Shown here in pieces: positions 1-9,926 of a DNA stretch of 64,000 nt (positions are counted from its first letter, which is position 1; the number at the start of each line of letters is the position of its first letter). A program made the translations under genes and the position numbers. Below the pieces are notes generated by a model. That model saw nothing but the letters and a program-made list of their open reading frames with translations. It made no database searches and was not told the origin of the DNA. Origin of the DNA: Thelonectria olida (taxonomy: Eukaryota; Ascomycota; Sordariomycetes; Hypocreales; Nectriaceae). The DNA lies in NCBI GenBank assembly GCA_020736575.1, contig JAGPYM010000001.1, positions 2,232,001 to 2,296,000 on the forward strand, written 5' to 3'.

Positions 1-322
1 CCCGGAAAAGGGCACCTTTCAAAAGAGATCTCTGGTTGACCTAGTCAAAGAGATTCAGTTCGAGGGCGATTTCTTAGCCTTGTCCTTTGAGCTGCGCATT
101 TCCGGAAAGGGCTTCCAAGACAAGATACCACTCGACAATGAGAAGAAGTTCGCGCAGCTCAAAGACTGGTACAATAAAGAGATCTATGCGGCCCAGGAAA
201 AGTACCGAGGTACCGAGTCTGTGAGGTGCGATGTTGCCATTACGCCTGTTTGGACGTGCAAGATGGAAAAGCTGGGCATTGGAGAACCCGACGATGACGA
301 CGAGAGTGTTTTTCAACTTTGA
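1..322 (+). CDS. C-terminal part of an unidentified conserved protein (5' truncated by window edge)
   Basis: The frame is open from base 2 to a TGA at 320-322, giving about 106 residues. It has no convincing start, so the gene begins outside the window. The visible part contains a mixed alpha/beta segment (KEIQFEGDFLALSFELRISG), a Lys/Glu-rich helical stretch and an acidic tail (EPDDDDESVFQL). I do not recognise the family and assign no function. A canonical AATAAA poly(A) signal lies at 361-366, about 40 bases after the stop, which supports this as a true gene end. The gene converges on the minus-strand gene that ends at 458. Confidence 0.7.
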   Translation, partial: PEKGTFQKRSLVDLVKEIQFEGDFLALSFELRISGKGFQDKIPLDNEKKFAQLKDWYNKEIYAAQEKYRGTESVRCDVAITPVWTCKMEKLGIGEPDDDDESVFQL

Positions 323-457
323 AGCTTTGAGAGAGTTTTGTTTGGGCCTAGTTTATCTTTAATAAATTGTATTCAGGGCAGCCCTATATTAAATCCATGA
401 AGAAAGCAGACACGTGAAACCGAAACACCAACTACCTGACACGTATATATGCCGATT

Positions 458-1078
458 CTAACCAGCAAACATGCTGCACAACTCCCAATCTCCACTGGCC
501 ATCTGCCTCCAGGAGCTTGATACCGTCGCCTCGACAGTTTGCATGCCCATACCGCCGTTCTTCTCCTCGATTTGTCGGAACAGGGTGACCCGGTAAGCTA
601 TGGCGGCGGCCATCAAGCCGATCTCGACGACTTGAGGATCGTGCATCTTGTAGGCCAGCCACTCGTTGCAGTGCTTCAGGTCCTCCTCCAGCGGCGGGTC
701 CGAGTCCTTGGTGCGCGGCTCTGGGTCGTCGAACAAGAAGCGGTTCGACATGATGGCGTCCTTTGCAATGTACTTGAGGGCGCTCTTGGGCTTGTCGCAC
801 AGGGCGCGCCAGAGCAGCGTCTCCATCTCTTTGCAGGCGGCAATGTTCCGTCCCTTGATGGTCTTGAGGTTTTCCTCGTCGTCGCTGTCTTCTTCATCTT
901 CGTCGTGCTTGGGGCCCCTCTTGTTGAAGAAGTCGGAGTTGAGGTTGGGCGTCAGGTTGTTTGACCCGCGAGGAGCGAGTTCCATGCTGCTGTTGCCGCT
1001 TTGCCCGCCGAACTTGCTCTCGCGGTTTTGGATACCGTGTGGAGACTTGTCGGTGGTCAATCCAAGCATGGTCGGCAT
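458..1078 (-). CDS. Small conserved hypothetical protein, possible NTF2/SnoaL-like fold
   Basis: This is a single-exon ORF of 206 codons, starting MPTMLGLTTDK. Residues 1 to about 75 are low-complexity and polar, with an acidic run (HDEDEEDSDDEEN). The remaining ~125 residues look folded: a helix (ACKEMETLLWRALCD), then SNRFLFDDPEP, a long helix, and a C-terminal beta-like segment ending in SSSWRQMASGDWELCSMFAG. The helix-then-strands pattern with a terminal W-x-x-x(n)-GDW element resembles SnoaL/DUF4440 (NTF2-like) proteins, but that is an inference and no catalytic residues can be named. The real-gene call rests on length, codon-like composition and position. It converges with the gene ending at 322 and diverges from ROK1. 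Confidence 0.65.
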   Translation of the reverse strand: MPTMLGLTTDKSPHGIQNRESKFGGQSGNSSMELAPRGSNNLTPNLNSDFFNKRGPKHDEDEEDSDDEENLKTIKGRNIAACKEMETLLWRALCDKPKSALKYIAKDAIMSNRFLFDDPEPRTKDSDPPLEEDLKHCNEWLAYKMHDPQVVEIGLMAAAIAYRVTLFRQIEEKNGGMGMQTVEATVSSSWRQMASGDWELCSMFAG

Positions 1079-1792
1079 GGTGGGCGGTTTTTGATTGTCG
1101 TTGTTGTTTGCGTGGGTGTTTGTAGATGGGAGAGATGATCAAGATGCAGCGATGCCGTACGTATATGGCTTCAAGGACGATGGTGTAAGAAGAAAAAGAA
1201 AGCGGGATCGACCTGATATAAGCCATGGCGTCCGAGTGCTACGCAAGCAGGATTCACGCAAGCCATCACGGCAAGTCTATGATGTACCGGCGAGGAAATC
1301 CTGATTGTTGGAAGCTGAGGTCCTGCGGGTGACGTCAGTCTTGGTTGTGATGCCCCTCCTGGTCCTGATGTGGGAGGCACGTAACCAAGGATCGGCGCCG
1401 TTGAATCGGACCTGACGCAACCCCGCGAAATGACTAGTGAAGATTCCAATGAAATCATGCAGCAACCAGCGTGTTTCATGCACTGGGAAGAATGAGAATA
1501 GCTCATGAGACACCTTCGTCAAGGGGCGACCTACCGTTGAACCGTTAGGTAGTTAGCCAGGTCGCTCACAGTGGATGGATGGACGGAGCGTTTAGCGCTT
1601 CTAGCCGCTATCGATTGATGGATACCCCACTACCCGCACCTTCCACTTCCATTGCCAGTGGAAGCTTTCGAGAAAACGTCTCCACCAAAATTTCTATCCC
1701 AAAACGCAGATCCGACTTTTTTCCTCCATCACTTCGAACCGTCTTGATTCCCACAACGTCGACGCTCAACTACCCGACTTGCCTCCACAATC
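1079..1792. promoter_or_regulatory. Divergent intergenic region, small conserved gene / ROK1
   Basis: This 714 bp lies between two divergent starts. Short open frames occur on both strands but none has conserved-looking sequence. The part just before ROK1 (about 1640-1790) is rich in C and T and reads like a fungal 5' leader. It contains a TTAGGTAGTTAG motif near 1545 of the kind seen in other spacers of this window. I see no RNA gene or repeat. Confidence 0.5.
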
Positions 1793-3871
1793 ATGGACAT
1801 ACTCAAGATCCTCTCACGAGGAACCAAGAAAACAGGCAAGGGCGCCCAGGCTCGCGCTGGCGGTGCCGCCAAGTTGCCCTCGGCCGGAACCACCACCAAC
1901 CCCCAACTCTTCCACGATGAGGTCCGCGGCCAGAAGAGAAAGCGAGCCCGCGATGAGCCCAATTCCAAAGCCCCTGTCAGCTTGCCTGAGGTCGATTTCT
2001 TTGCTCTGAAACCCGAGAATACCCCCAAAGCTTCCTCCGAGTCTGAACAGCGGCGGGCGCCCAGTCCAGCACGAATTGCTCCCCAGCTCCTGAGCGAGGA
2101 CGAGTGTCGTCAACTGTTGCGGTCGCATCGTCTCAAGATCACCCTTTTGTCGAAAACCGAAGATCAATCGAAGGTCAAAAAGTCAAAAAAGAAGAAGAAA
2201 CAGGCCGCAGTCGAGGTGAAGCAGGATGCCAAGAAGCAATTGTTCCCTCAACCGCTCAACTCGTTTGGCGAGTTGCGAAGCGCCTACGGTATCTCCCGAA
2301 GAGTGGCCGAGAACCTCATTACGCAAGGTTACCGTGTCCCGACCGAGGTCCAGATGGGCAGCCTGCCCCTTCTCCTACATCCCGAGGTGGCATTGAAGGA
2401 TGAGGGTGGTTTGAATGGAGGAGTCGACTTTCTTGCTGTGGCGCCAACTGGAAGTGGCAAGACCATCAGCTTTCTCATTCCCGCAATCAACAATATTATG
2501 CGGAGGCGTGCAGCCGAGGACTTGCACGACATCCATGAACTCGAGGCCATCGTAGTGGCGCCTACCCGAGAACTTGTCCATCAGATTGTCAGCGAAGGAA
2601 ACAAGATTGCTCAGGGTACAGGTCTCAGGATTGTCTCCATGAAAAAGGGCACATTCCTTTCGACGGAGCAACAAGAGCTCGCCGAAGACAGCTCTGAGGA
2701 CGAAAATGACGAGGCACCAGAGTCTGAAGATGAGAAGGTGGATAGTGGCAAGTCGAGATCTGTTACCAAGGTCGACATCTTGGTGACAACTCCTCTTCTG
2801 CTGCTGAATTTCCTCACTGCCGGGACAGCGAGCACCCAGAAGGTCCTTCCAACTGTCCGTGACTTGGCCTTGGACGAAGCGGATGTTTTGCTTGACCCCC
2901 TTTTCCGAGAGCAGATGCTCGGCGTTTGGACAGCTTGCACCAATCCTTCTCTGCGGATTTCCTTCTGGTCGGCAACTATGGGATCCAATATTGAAACCTT
3001 GGTTACCGAGAAGCTCAAGTCCCGAGCCGAGTCTCTGGGCATTACTCAGAAACCCTTTATCCGATTGGTGGTTGGTCTAAAGGATACTGCAGTGCCAAAC
3101 GTCACTCACAAACTCACTTACACGGCATCGGAGTCGGGAAAGTTGCTTGCGCTGCGTCAACTCCTTCGCCCAACATCAACCGATGACTCGGACACGCCCC
3201 TCAGACCCCCTTTCCTCGTGTTCACACAAACGATCGATCGAGCGACTGCGCTTCACGAGGAGTTGAAGTACGATATTCCTCTCGAAGCGGGAGGAGCGGC
3301 CAGAATTGCCGCCCTTCATAGTGGTTTGGCTGACTCTGCTCGGTCGACAATTATGCGCAAGTTCCGGGCCGGAGAAATCTGGGTGTTGATCACTACGGAT
3401 GTCCTTGCTCGCGGCGTGGACTTTGCTGGCGTCAACGGCGTGGTGAACTACGATGTGCCCGGCTCAAGCGCTGCCTACGTGCATCGAGCTGGACGAACGG
3501 GTCGCGCCGGGCGCGAGGGCGGTGTTGCAGTGACTTTCTACACGAAGGAGGATATCCCGTTTGTCAAGATGGTTGCCAACGTGATTGCCACGAGCGAGAA
3601 GCAGGCGGGGAAGACGGGAGACGAGGCTGGTGTTCAAAAGTGGCTCTTGGACGCCTTGCCTCAGGTGGGCAAGGCGGACAGGAAGAAGCTGAAGGAGCGC
3701 GGCGTGGAAGCTCGGCGCAGCGGGACCAAGGCCAAGATCACGTCCAAGAGCGGCTACGAGAGGCGCAAAGAGAACAACCGACGCGGCGCAATCGAGGGGA
3801 GCAAGAAGAGGAGGCTGGAACAGAAGGACGGGGACAGCGGTGACGAGGACGAGTGGACCGGGTTCGATTAG
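1793..3871 (+). CDS. ROK1: ATP-dependent DEAD-box RNA helicase ROK1 (DDX52 family)
   Basis: A single exon encodes 692 residues. Rok1 is a nucleolar helicase needed for early cleavages of pre-rRNA at A0, A1 and A2 and for 40S subunit biogenesis. The motifs are in order: Q-motif glutamine near 187 (VPTEVQMGS), motif I APTGSGKT at 217-224, Ia APTRELV at 256-262, a TTPLLLLNFL segment near 332, DEAD at 361-364, SAT at 393-395, and the C-terminal lobe with TTDVLARGVDF and HRAGRTGRAGR. The N terminus MDILKILSRGTKK is characteristic of Rok1 orthologues. A Lys-rich stretch at about 126-136 and a basic C-terminal tail fit nucleolar RNA binding. An acidic insert (about 296-322) sits between motifs Ia and Ib, as in Rok1. 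The start is the first ATG of the conserved N terminus. Confidence 0.95.
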   Translation: MDILKILSRGTKKTGKGAQARAGGAAKLPSAGTTTNPQLFHDEVRGQKRKRARDEPNSKAPVSLPEVDFFALKPENTPKASSESEQRRAPSPARIAPQLLSEDECRQLLRSHRLKITLLSKTEDQSKVKKSKKKKKQAAVEVKQDAKKQLFPQPLNSFGELRSAYGISRRVAENLITQGYRVPTEVQMGSLPLLLHPEVALKDEGGLNGGVDFLAVAPTGSGKTISFLIPAINNIMRRRAAEDLHDIHELEAIVVAPTRELVHQIVSEGNKIAQGTGLRIVSMKKGTFLSTEQQELAEDSSEDENDEAPESEDEKVDSGKSRSVTKVDILVTTPLLLLNFLTAGTASTQKVLPTVRDLALDEADVLLDPLFREQMLGVWTACTNPSLRISFWSATMGSNIETLVTEKLKSRAESLGITQKPFIRLVVGLKDTAVPNVTHKLTYTASESGKLLALRQLLRPTSTDDSDTPLRPPFLVFTQTIDRATALHEELKYDIPLEAGGAARIAALHSGLADSARSTIMRKFRAGEIWVLITTDVLARGVDFAGVNGVVNYDVPGSSAAYVHRAGRTGRAGREGGVAVTFYTKEDIPFVKMVANVIATSEKQAGKTGDEAGVQKWLLDALPQVGKADRKKLKERGVEARRSGTKAKITSKSGYERRKENNRRGAIEGSKKRRLEQKDGDSGDEDEWTGFD

Positions 3872-5546
3872 ACCTGAGATCTGGTGGTGATCTGGTGATG
3901 GGTGCAAAAGCCGGCGTCGAACCGTCCAATGAGACGGTTGCCAAGACCAGAATTTTAAACTTTTTAGCGCTAACGCGATGAGACCAAAGCCAAGAGTTTC
4001 GAGTGAGTGACCCTTCAATTTCGATATAACCTCAGCCCGGCTGCTGCACGCACTTGTCACTGGCCCGAACAGCTGGACTCGTGCCATTGGCTATGGCCGG
4101 AAAGATTCTGCACTTTGACAGGCTTATTCCCTCATAATGACCAAGCCACGTGAGCCATTTACATGTCTTCCCGCTACAGCTCAGCTTACTGCGTGGTGCG
4201 TAGTAGTGCTGTATGTATGCAGTAGCTGACCACTTGACCCCAAGATCGGCCACCGACGGTGAGCAATTGCCGCGATGCCGGCGTCATTTTTCCGTCAGTT
4301 TTTCTCTTTCTCTCCTCGCGTTGGCTTGGTGGTGTGCGACAAGAGAGGTTGGGCCGATGGGCTTCTCCCCCCTGCGTTTACTTCACAGCCCCGGTTGGCC
4401 AAGCCTCACTCACACACTCACTCCCATGGACACACTTCCAAGGCCACCGCTCAGACGATCGCAGCAGGGCATCGACTCCGTCTTCAGCAACGACCTCTCT
4501 TTTCACCCATTCGTTGTCCGAGTGTTTGGTAAATGCAAGACCCAAGACATGCCACATTAAAAGCACGGAACAGGTGGGATCCGACGACAGACAACTTCAC
4601 ATTCGAGGCCAAAGAGGCAGTGGCCTGAGCACGCACTTTGGCTGACACGTGAGATGATGGGACCTGGGACCTGCAGCTTTATTCCTCCGGGACGAATAGT
4701 GCCTGGCTTAGAAGAACGAGTTCGGCCTTATTCCCAAAGTGGGAACAGGTGTCCGTGTTACTGAAGCTACTTTGTGCCTACACTAGGGACATCTGAAGTA
4801 TAGTAGCTAAGGTAGGCTGAGGAGCGAGATGAGATGGGGATCGCGAGATGGAGTTGATAGCAAGATGGGCAGCTGCACTCCCTTTCCTGCTGCCAGACAC
4901 CAACCACCCGCCCCCGAAAATGGTTCATGATTCTTTATTTACTTTTCCAGTTCCAGTCCTAGAAACAATAAACATCGAGGCCGAATAAACGCCAAGAATA
5001 ACAGCTCGCGATGGTGGCATGCTTGTTGGCTGCGGCCGATGTTTCAGATATCCCTAGGATCCCCCAGGATCCAGGCTAACTGGCCGCCAACGCACCAGCC
5101 TTAATTAACACACACACACACACACTCACTCACTCACAAGGGACCGTTGTCTGTCTGTGTCTCTGTCCGTCCGTCTCGCTCGCTTTCTCTTTTAGGTCGT
5201 CTTGGTTCCTGACCATCTATCTTCTTTCTTTCTTACTTTCTCTCCTCCTTCTTTCAAAGGAACTACCCCCCTTCCCTCTCCAACAATAGCAGGCTCTTTG
5301 GTGAGAGACACAATACCTCACTATATACATTCTTTTCTCTTTGAGAGATCTTCATTCACTCTTTTTCACGAATTGACTGTGTCATTCATTCGCTTCTTGT
5401 TGACTGCTGGGCTGCACACACTCTCACACAACGATACCCCATTCTGCTTATAGAAGAAAGCCTCATCCTCCTCGCAAAGAAACCAAATCAAAAACGCTCA
5501 TCTTGTTGCTGTTCATTGACTGAAAAAGAAGAAAAAAACCAACAAC
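3872..5546. promoter_or_regulatory. Spacer between ROK1 and the TOS1-like gene, with CT-rich leader
   Basis: I see no credible gene in this 1.7 kb. The distal half holds a (CA)n/(CTCA)n microsatellite at 5109-5136 followed by a strongly pyrimidine-rich stretch (about 5150-5450). A TATATA-like element near 5320 is followed by a purine-rich run immediately before the TOS1-like ATG. This looks like the promoter and long 5' leader of that gene. Short frames near 4213-4645 are unsupported. Confidence 0.5.
5109..5136. repeat. (CA)8 plus (CTCA)3 microsatellite
   Basis: Eight CA units at 5109-5124 run directly into CTCA repeats to 5136, in the leader or promoter region upstream of the TOS1-like gene. 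It is a simple repeat prone to length variation. Confidence 0.9.
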
Positions 5547-7091
5547 ATGAAGTACACAACTTCCATTCTCCTGGCCGCGAGTGGCCTGGCTTCGGCCCTC
5601 ACGCAAACATGCACCGGCAAGGCCGTCAACGAGGGCGGCAACTGGTTCTGCGGTGCCGTCAATGAGATCTTCTACGAGGGGTTCACCCAGGCCGGCTCTT
5701 ACAAGGCAGTCACCAACATGGGCGACAGCGGACAGTGCGATACCGAGGACAAGGCCTACAGCGGTCCTCTCAGCCCCCTTGATGAGGGTGTAAGTCACTC
5801 ACACGATTGCACACCAAGAACCATGATTAACACGAGATAGCTTTCCATTCACATCCGTGGTCCCATCAACTTCAAGCAATTCGCCGTCTACAACCTCGCC
5901 AACGAGCGTAAGCGCGACCTCAACCCGTCTCCCCACGTGCACGCCCGTCGCAACGGCCACCACCACTTCCACGAGCAGCGCAAGAAGAAGCGCGCCGAAT
6001 GGATCACGGCCACCATCAACGGCGACGTCGTGTCCTGGGAGAACAACTACTTCGGCCCTTCAACTGCTGCCGCCGACAACGCCGCCGCTGCTGCCACCAC
6101 TGAGCCCGTCGTCAACGAGGTTGTTGCCCCTACCACCACGCAGGCTGCTGCCGTGGCCGAGACTTCTGCTGCTGCTGCTTCCAAGGCTGAGACCAAGACC
6201 AAGACCGGCTCCAAGTCTGGTTCCTCAAAGTCCGGCTCGTCAAAGTCCAAGACGGGCTCTTCTTCGACGGGCGCCTGGGAGCGAACCTCGTACTACAACG
6301 CCGAGCAGCAAACCTCCGACAACCTCGTCTTCCTTGGCAACTACGGAGGCCAAGGATCTGGAGTCTGGGATACGTAAGTCAACATGATGCTTCAATGCGA
6401 AACATGTAACTGACCCTCTGATAGTGTCTGGGGCAACTCCCTCTCTTACATCAACGCCAATGCCGATGGTGGCTCCGACTCTCCCAAGATCCTCAAGGAT
6501 GTCTTGATTCCTTCCAACAAGGAGCTTTCCATCTTCACTGCCGAGAAGTGCGACAGCACCTGTGGCTACTCCCGCGTCGACGACGTCGCCTACAGTACGT
6601 TTCTCCCCATATGCATACAACGTCCACTAACACGCAAACTCGCAGAGGGCTTCTCGGGCGCCAACAAGATCTTCCTCTTCCAGTTCAAGATGCCCCTCGA
6701 CGGCGACCGCGGCTTCAACGGCGACATGCCCGCGCTCTGGGCCCTCAACTCGCGCATCCCGCGCACCGCCCAGTACAACGACTGCAGCTGCTGGACGTCG
6801 GGCTGCGGCGAGGCCGACTTCTACGAGGTGCTGGCCTCGGGCGACACCAAGTGCAAGAGCACATTCCACCTGCAGAACGGCGCCGGCAGCTCCGACTACT
6901 TCGACCGCCCGACCGACGACTACGTCAAGATCGCCGTCATCTTCTGGGAGAGCACCGCCACCGTCGCCATCAAGCAGCTCGACAGCGACTTCAGCTTCGA
7001 CGAGGGTCTCAGCTCGGCGACTGTGAGTGAGTGGTTGGGCTCCGTTTCGAGCAGCAGCCAGGGAACCAGCTTGTTCCAGGTTGCCAGCTAG
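5547..7091 (+). CDS. Secreted cell-wall protein of the Tos1/Toh1 (YJL171C) family
   Basis: Four exons: 5547-5789, 5841-6373, 6425-6594 and 6646-7091. The three introns are each exactly 51 nt with GTAAGT, GTAAGT and GTACGT donors and TAAC-type branch points; the protein is 463 residues. A signal peptide covers about residues 1-18 (MKYTTSILLAASGLASAL). Next comes a cysteine-containing Tos1 N-terminal domain (TCTGKAVNEGGNWFCGAVN), then a Ser/Thr/Ala/Lys low-complexity linker likely to be O-glycosylated. The C-terminal Tos1 domain has GHT-like elements including YNDCSCWTSGCGEADFYE. Yeast Tos1/Toh1 are cell-wall proteins, and filamentous orthologues are often annotated as endo-1,3-beta-glucanases, so glucan remodelling is the likely role. 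A His/Arg/Lys-rich patch ending in KKKRAE precedes the linker and could be a Kex2-type cleavage site. No GPI signal is obvious at the C terminus. Confidence 0.9.
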
Positions 7092-7421
7092 AGGCTGTGT
7101 GCCACGGGAGGAGGATGGACCATGAGGAGATATGACTGTTTAACGTTGACGATGTCCAATTCTTTCTTCATACCCCTTTACATTTTGTACATATTTACTT
7201 CTTTTGACTTTCAGTTTCAAGTGTTGAACATTTTGCCAAAGGATCAAACAACTCGCCCACCACGTTCCGTTACATCAATGCGTGATAATAAAAGCACACC
7301 TGTAAATCAACGCAAGGCTGCCTTTCGACATAATCATCCTTCTAGGGTATAGACATTTTACAGTAGTATACAAGCCCTTGTCATCATACATCGTCGCCAT
7401 TGCGGGTTAGCAAAGCCTTGT
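7092..7421. other. Convergent 3' spacer, TOS1-like / MSK1
   Basis: This 330 bp lies between two stop codons. It is T-rich after the TOS1-like stop, with AATAAA-like sequence near 7287 (GATAATAAAAG), and presumably holds both 3' UTRs. I see no gene. Confidence 0.5.
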
Positions 7422-9372
7422 CTAAGAAGAAGCCTCAGCTTTCGCCACGGTAGCCTCGCTAGGAGTGTCTGGCTTCTTAGTGTCCTCGGCCGCCGATAGG
7501 CCAACCACATTTCTCAAGGTACCAAAACTGAGGCAGTCGCTAATGCGGTTTGCCCCAGAAAAGAGCATCACCATGCGCTCAACACCACAGCCCCAGCCGC
7601 CGGTTGGTGGAAGACCATAGTCCAAGGCCTTGATGAAGCTCTGATCGAGAGGGGCACCTTCGCCGTCGTCATCCAGCTCTAGCCGGGACTCATTCGCAGC
7701 AGCCTCGGGGTCGACCTCGCGTGCCTCGATGGCGATGCTGCCATCGGGCTTGTTGACCAAGTTGCGATGATCAAGCAACTTCTGCTTCTGAGCCTGCGGG
7801 TCGTTCTCTTCCTCATACATGTTGGCCAGCTCGCGACCGCCGATAAAAAGCTCTGCTCGAGCCGACACCAACTGGTAAGTGCGGGGGCAAAGGAAGCTCT
7901 TTGCGAGAGGCGACATGCAGGCCGGGTGATTCGTGATCAATATGGGCTCCTCGAAGGACATGGGCTCAATGTAGATGGCCGCCAGCCGGTCGAGAAGTTT
8001 AGATAGAGAGTTGGGCACCTCACCAGGGATGCGGATGCCGGCGAGTTTGAGGACGGCCAACAATTCTGGCAGGGCGTCTTCAACAGAGAGTTTCGGGAGA
8101 CGGAGTCCCATTGCTTCCTCCAGAGCAGGAACAAACTCGACCCGCTTGAAAGGACGGGCGTACTTCTTCAGGTCAATCGGCGGAAGCGAAGTGAGTTGGG
8201 TGGAGATGAGTTGTGAGGAGTGTTCGGCAAGGCTGTATAAGAGGTCCTCGGTCTCCTTAATCAGGTCGTCCAAGCTAGTGTATGCGCTGTAGAACTCGCA
8301 CATGGTGAACTCGGGGTTGTGAGTGCCGTCAATGCCCTCGTTGCGAAAGGCTGGGCCAATCTCAAAGACCTTGTCCACACCACCGATCACCAATCGCTTG
8401 AGCCACAGTTCGGGAGCGATTCGGAGAGCAAGATCTCGATCCTTGAACTCGGTAGCTCGCGTGACAAAGGGACGAGCCACAGCACCACCAGCATTTTCAG
8501 CCAAAATAGGTGTTTGAAACTCCAAGAACTTCTTCGAGTGGAAGTAATCACGCATGTGCTTAGTGATCTCGGATCGCATCCTCAGGACATCAATGGCTTC
8601 ACGGTTCACCAGCATGTCAACGTGACGGTCTTGCATGCGAGTCTTGGGATCGGTGAGCTTCTCGGGAATCTGTTCCATAGCTGGGGACAGCAGCTCAGGC
8701 AATTCGCTGGCCTGGATGGTGAGCTCGCCGGCTTTGGTACGAGTCGGGACGCCAGTGATTGCTACGAGATTGTAAGCATCCATGGACGAAAGTGATCGTT
8801 GGGATCATACATATGTGGTCGCCCACTTCTATTAAGTTCCTAAACAGGGCGAATTTGTGATTTCTTGTATCCTGGTCCCCCATACACTTTGACTTGTTGA
8901 CCATCACCTGCAGACGTTCGAACTCGTTCACAATGTCGAGAAAGATGAGGTACTTTCCGGCAGCGCGCTTCGATCGAACCCGGCCATACACAGTGACATT
9001 CTCCAAATCAGCATGTTCGGTGGCATTGAAAGCCTCTATAAACTCCGGGACAGTCAGCCGCTTGTGGGCAGGCTTCAGACGAGGATGGCTCTCGGGATAG
9101 AGGGGATCCTCGCTCTGCTGCTCCTCCCACAACATGGTCCGACGCTGCTTCTTGAAAGGCGACAGGCTGTCCCCAGAATCCTTCGGAGACGCATTTCGAC
9201 AGAGCGAAGTGGAGAGACACCTTCTCGCGAAGAAACTCTGTTCACCCCAATCTACCCTTGCCATCGAGCCACCGCGAGAAGGCTTGTGCGAACATCGAGC
9301 AATTCCGGGCGCTCTCAGTGGAAGAGATCGAATTAAAGGCCGACTGGCCATGCGAATGGATTGTACGGGCAT
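7422..9372 (-). CDS. MSK1: Mitochondrial lysyl-tRNA synthetase
   Basis: Class II lysyl-tRNA synthetase that charges mitochondrial tRNA-Lys. Two exons on the minus strand: 9372-8811 and 8761-7422, with a 49-nt intron at 8762-8810 (donor GTATGA) and about 633 residues. The junction gives GDHISITGVPTRTKAGEL, matching the family. The N terminus is Arg/Ser-rich with almost no acidic residues for about 40 positions, a typical mitochondrial presequence. Then follow an OB-fold anticodon-binding domain (VTVYGRVRSKRAAGKYLIF), motif 1 (FLEFQTPIL), motif 2 (AFRNEGIDGTHNPEF) and motif 3 (GLPPTGGWGCGVERM). The start is uncertain: ATGs at 9351, 9372 and 9444 are all in frame, and 9444 would add 24 residues. 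The length, presequence and GIDGTHNPEF form of motif 2 fit Msk1 rather than the longer cytosolic enzyme. Confidence 0.9.
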
Positions 9373-9926
9373 CCTTACAACTGTCAATCGGGTCAGCATC
9401 ATGGTCATGACTGAAGACATGAAGTGATGAGGAATGAGATCCAAATGGGATCAGTAATTGGCAGTTTAAATCAACCACAGCAAGCCGTGTCAATCGCAGC
9501 GGTTCTGAAGCGAATATGCGAATTCATCATGAAAGGAATAAAGGGAAGTAGCAACAGACGGAGTGAGGACTTACAATCATAATGGCAGCATGGAACTCTC
9601 GCTCCATGTGTGGAAGAAGAAACCAAAAAATTTTGGAGCTGCCGACGGGAATTTATGGTGGAGAGAAACCACCGCAGTTTTCCCGGGACATTGACGTCCC
9701 CATTTTGCCTTGCCAGCCACATTTCCCCACCAGCCACGCCTAACCAACAACGTGGGAGCCTGGTGAGGCGTCGAGCTCTTGAAGCTCACCAACCCCCAGA
9801 CCAAGGCTGAAAACTATTCCTACGCGACTTCATCTGGCGCAACTCCACCAAAAATCGCGACACAACGCGCGCAACCTCCCAATTGGTTCTCCATCACTAC
9901 GTTGCGATTATATACACACAGGCATC
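9373..9926. promoter_or_regulatory. Divergent promoter, MSK1 / ARP4
   Basis: The spacer is 554 bp. A TATATA element (about 9909-9914) lies just before the ARP4 start and an ATTGG (inverse CCAAT) box near 9891. No gene is supported, although the MSK1 frame stays open up to an ATG at 9444. Confidence 0.5.
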
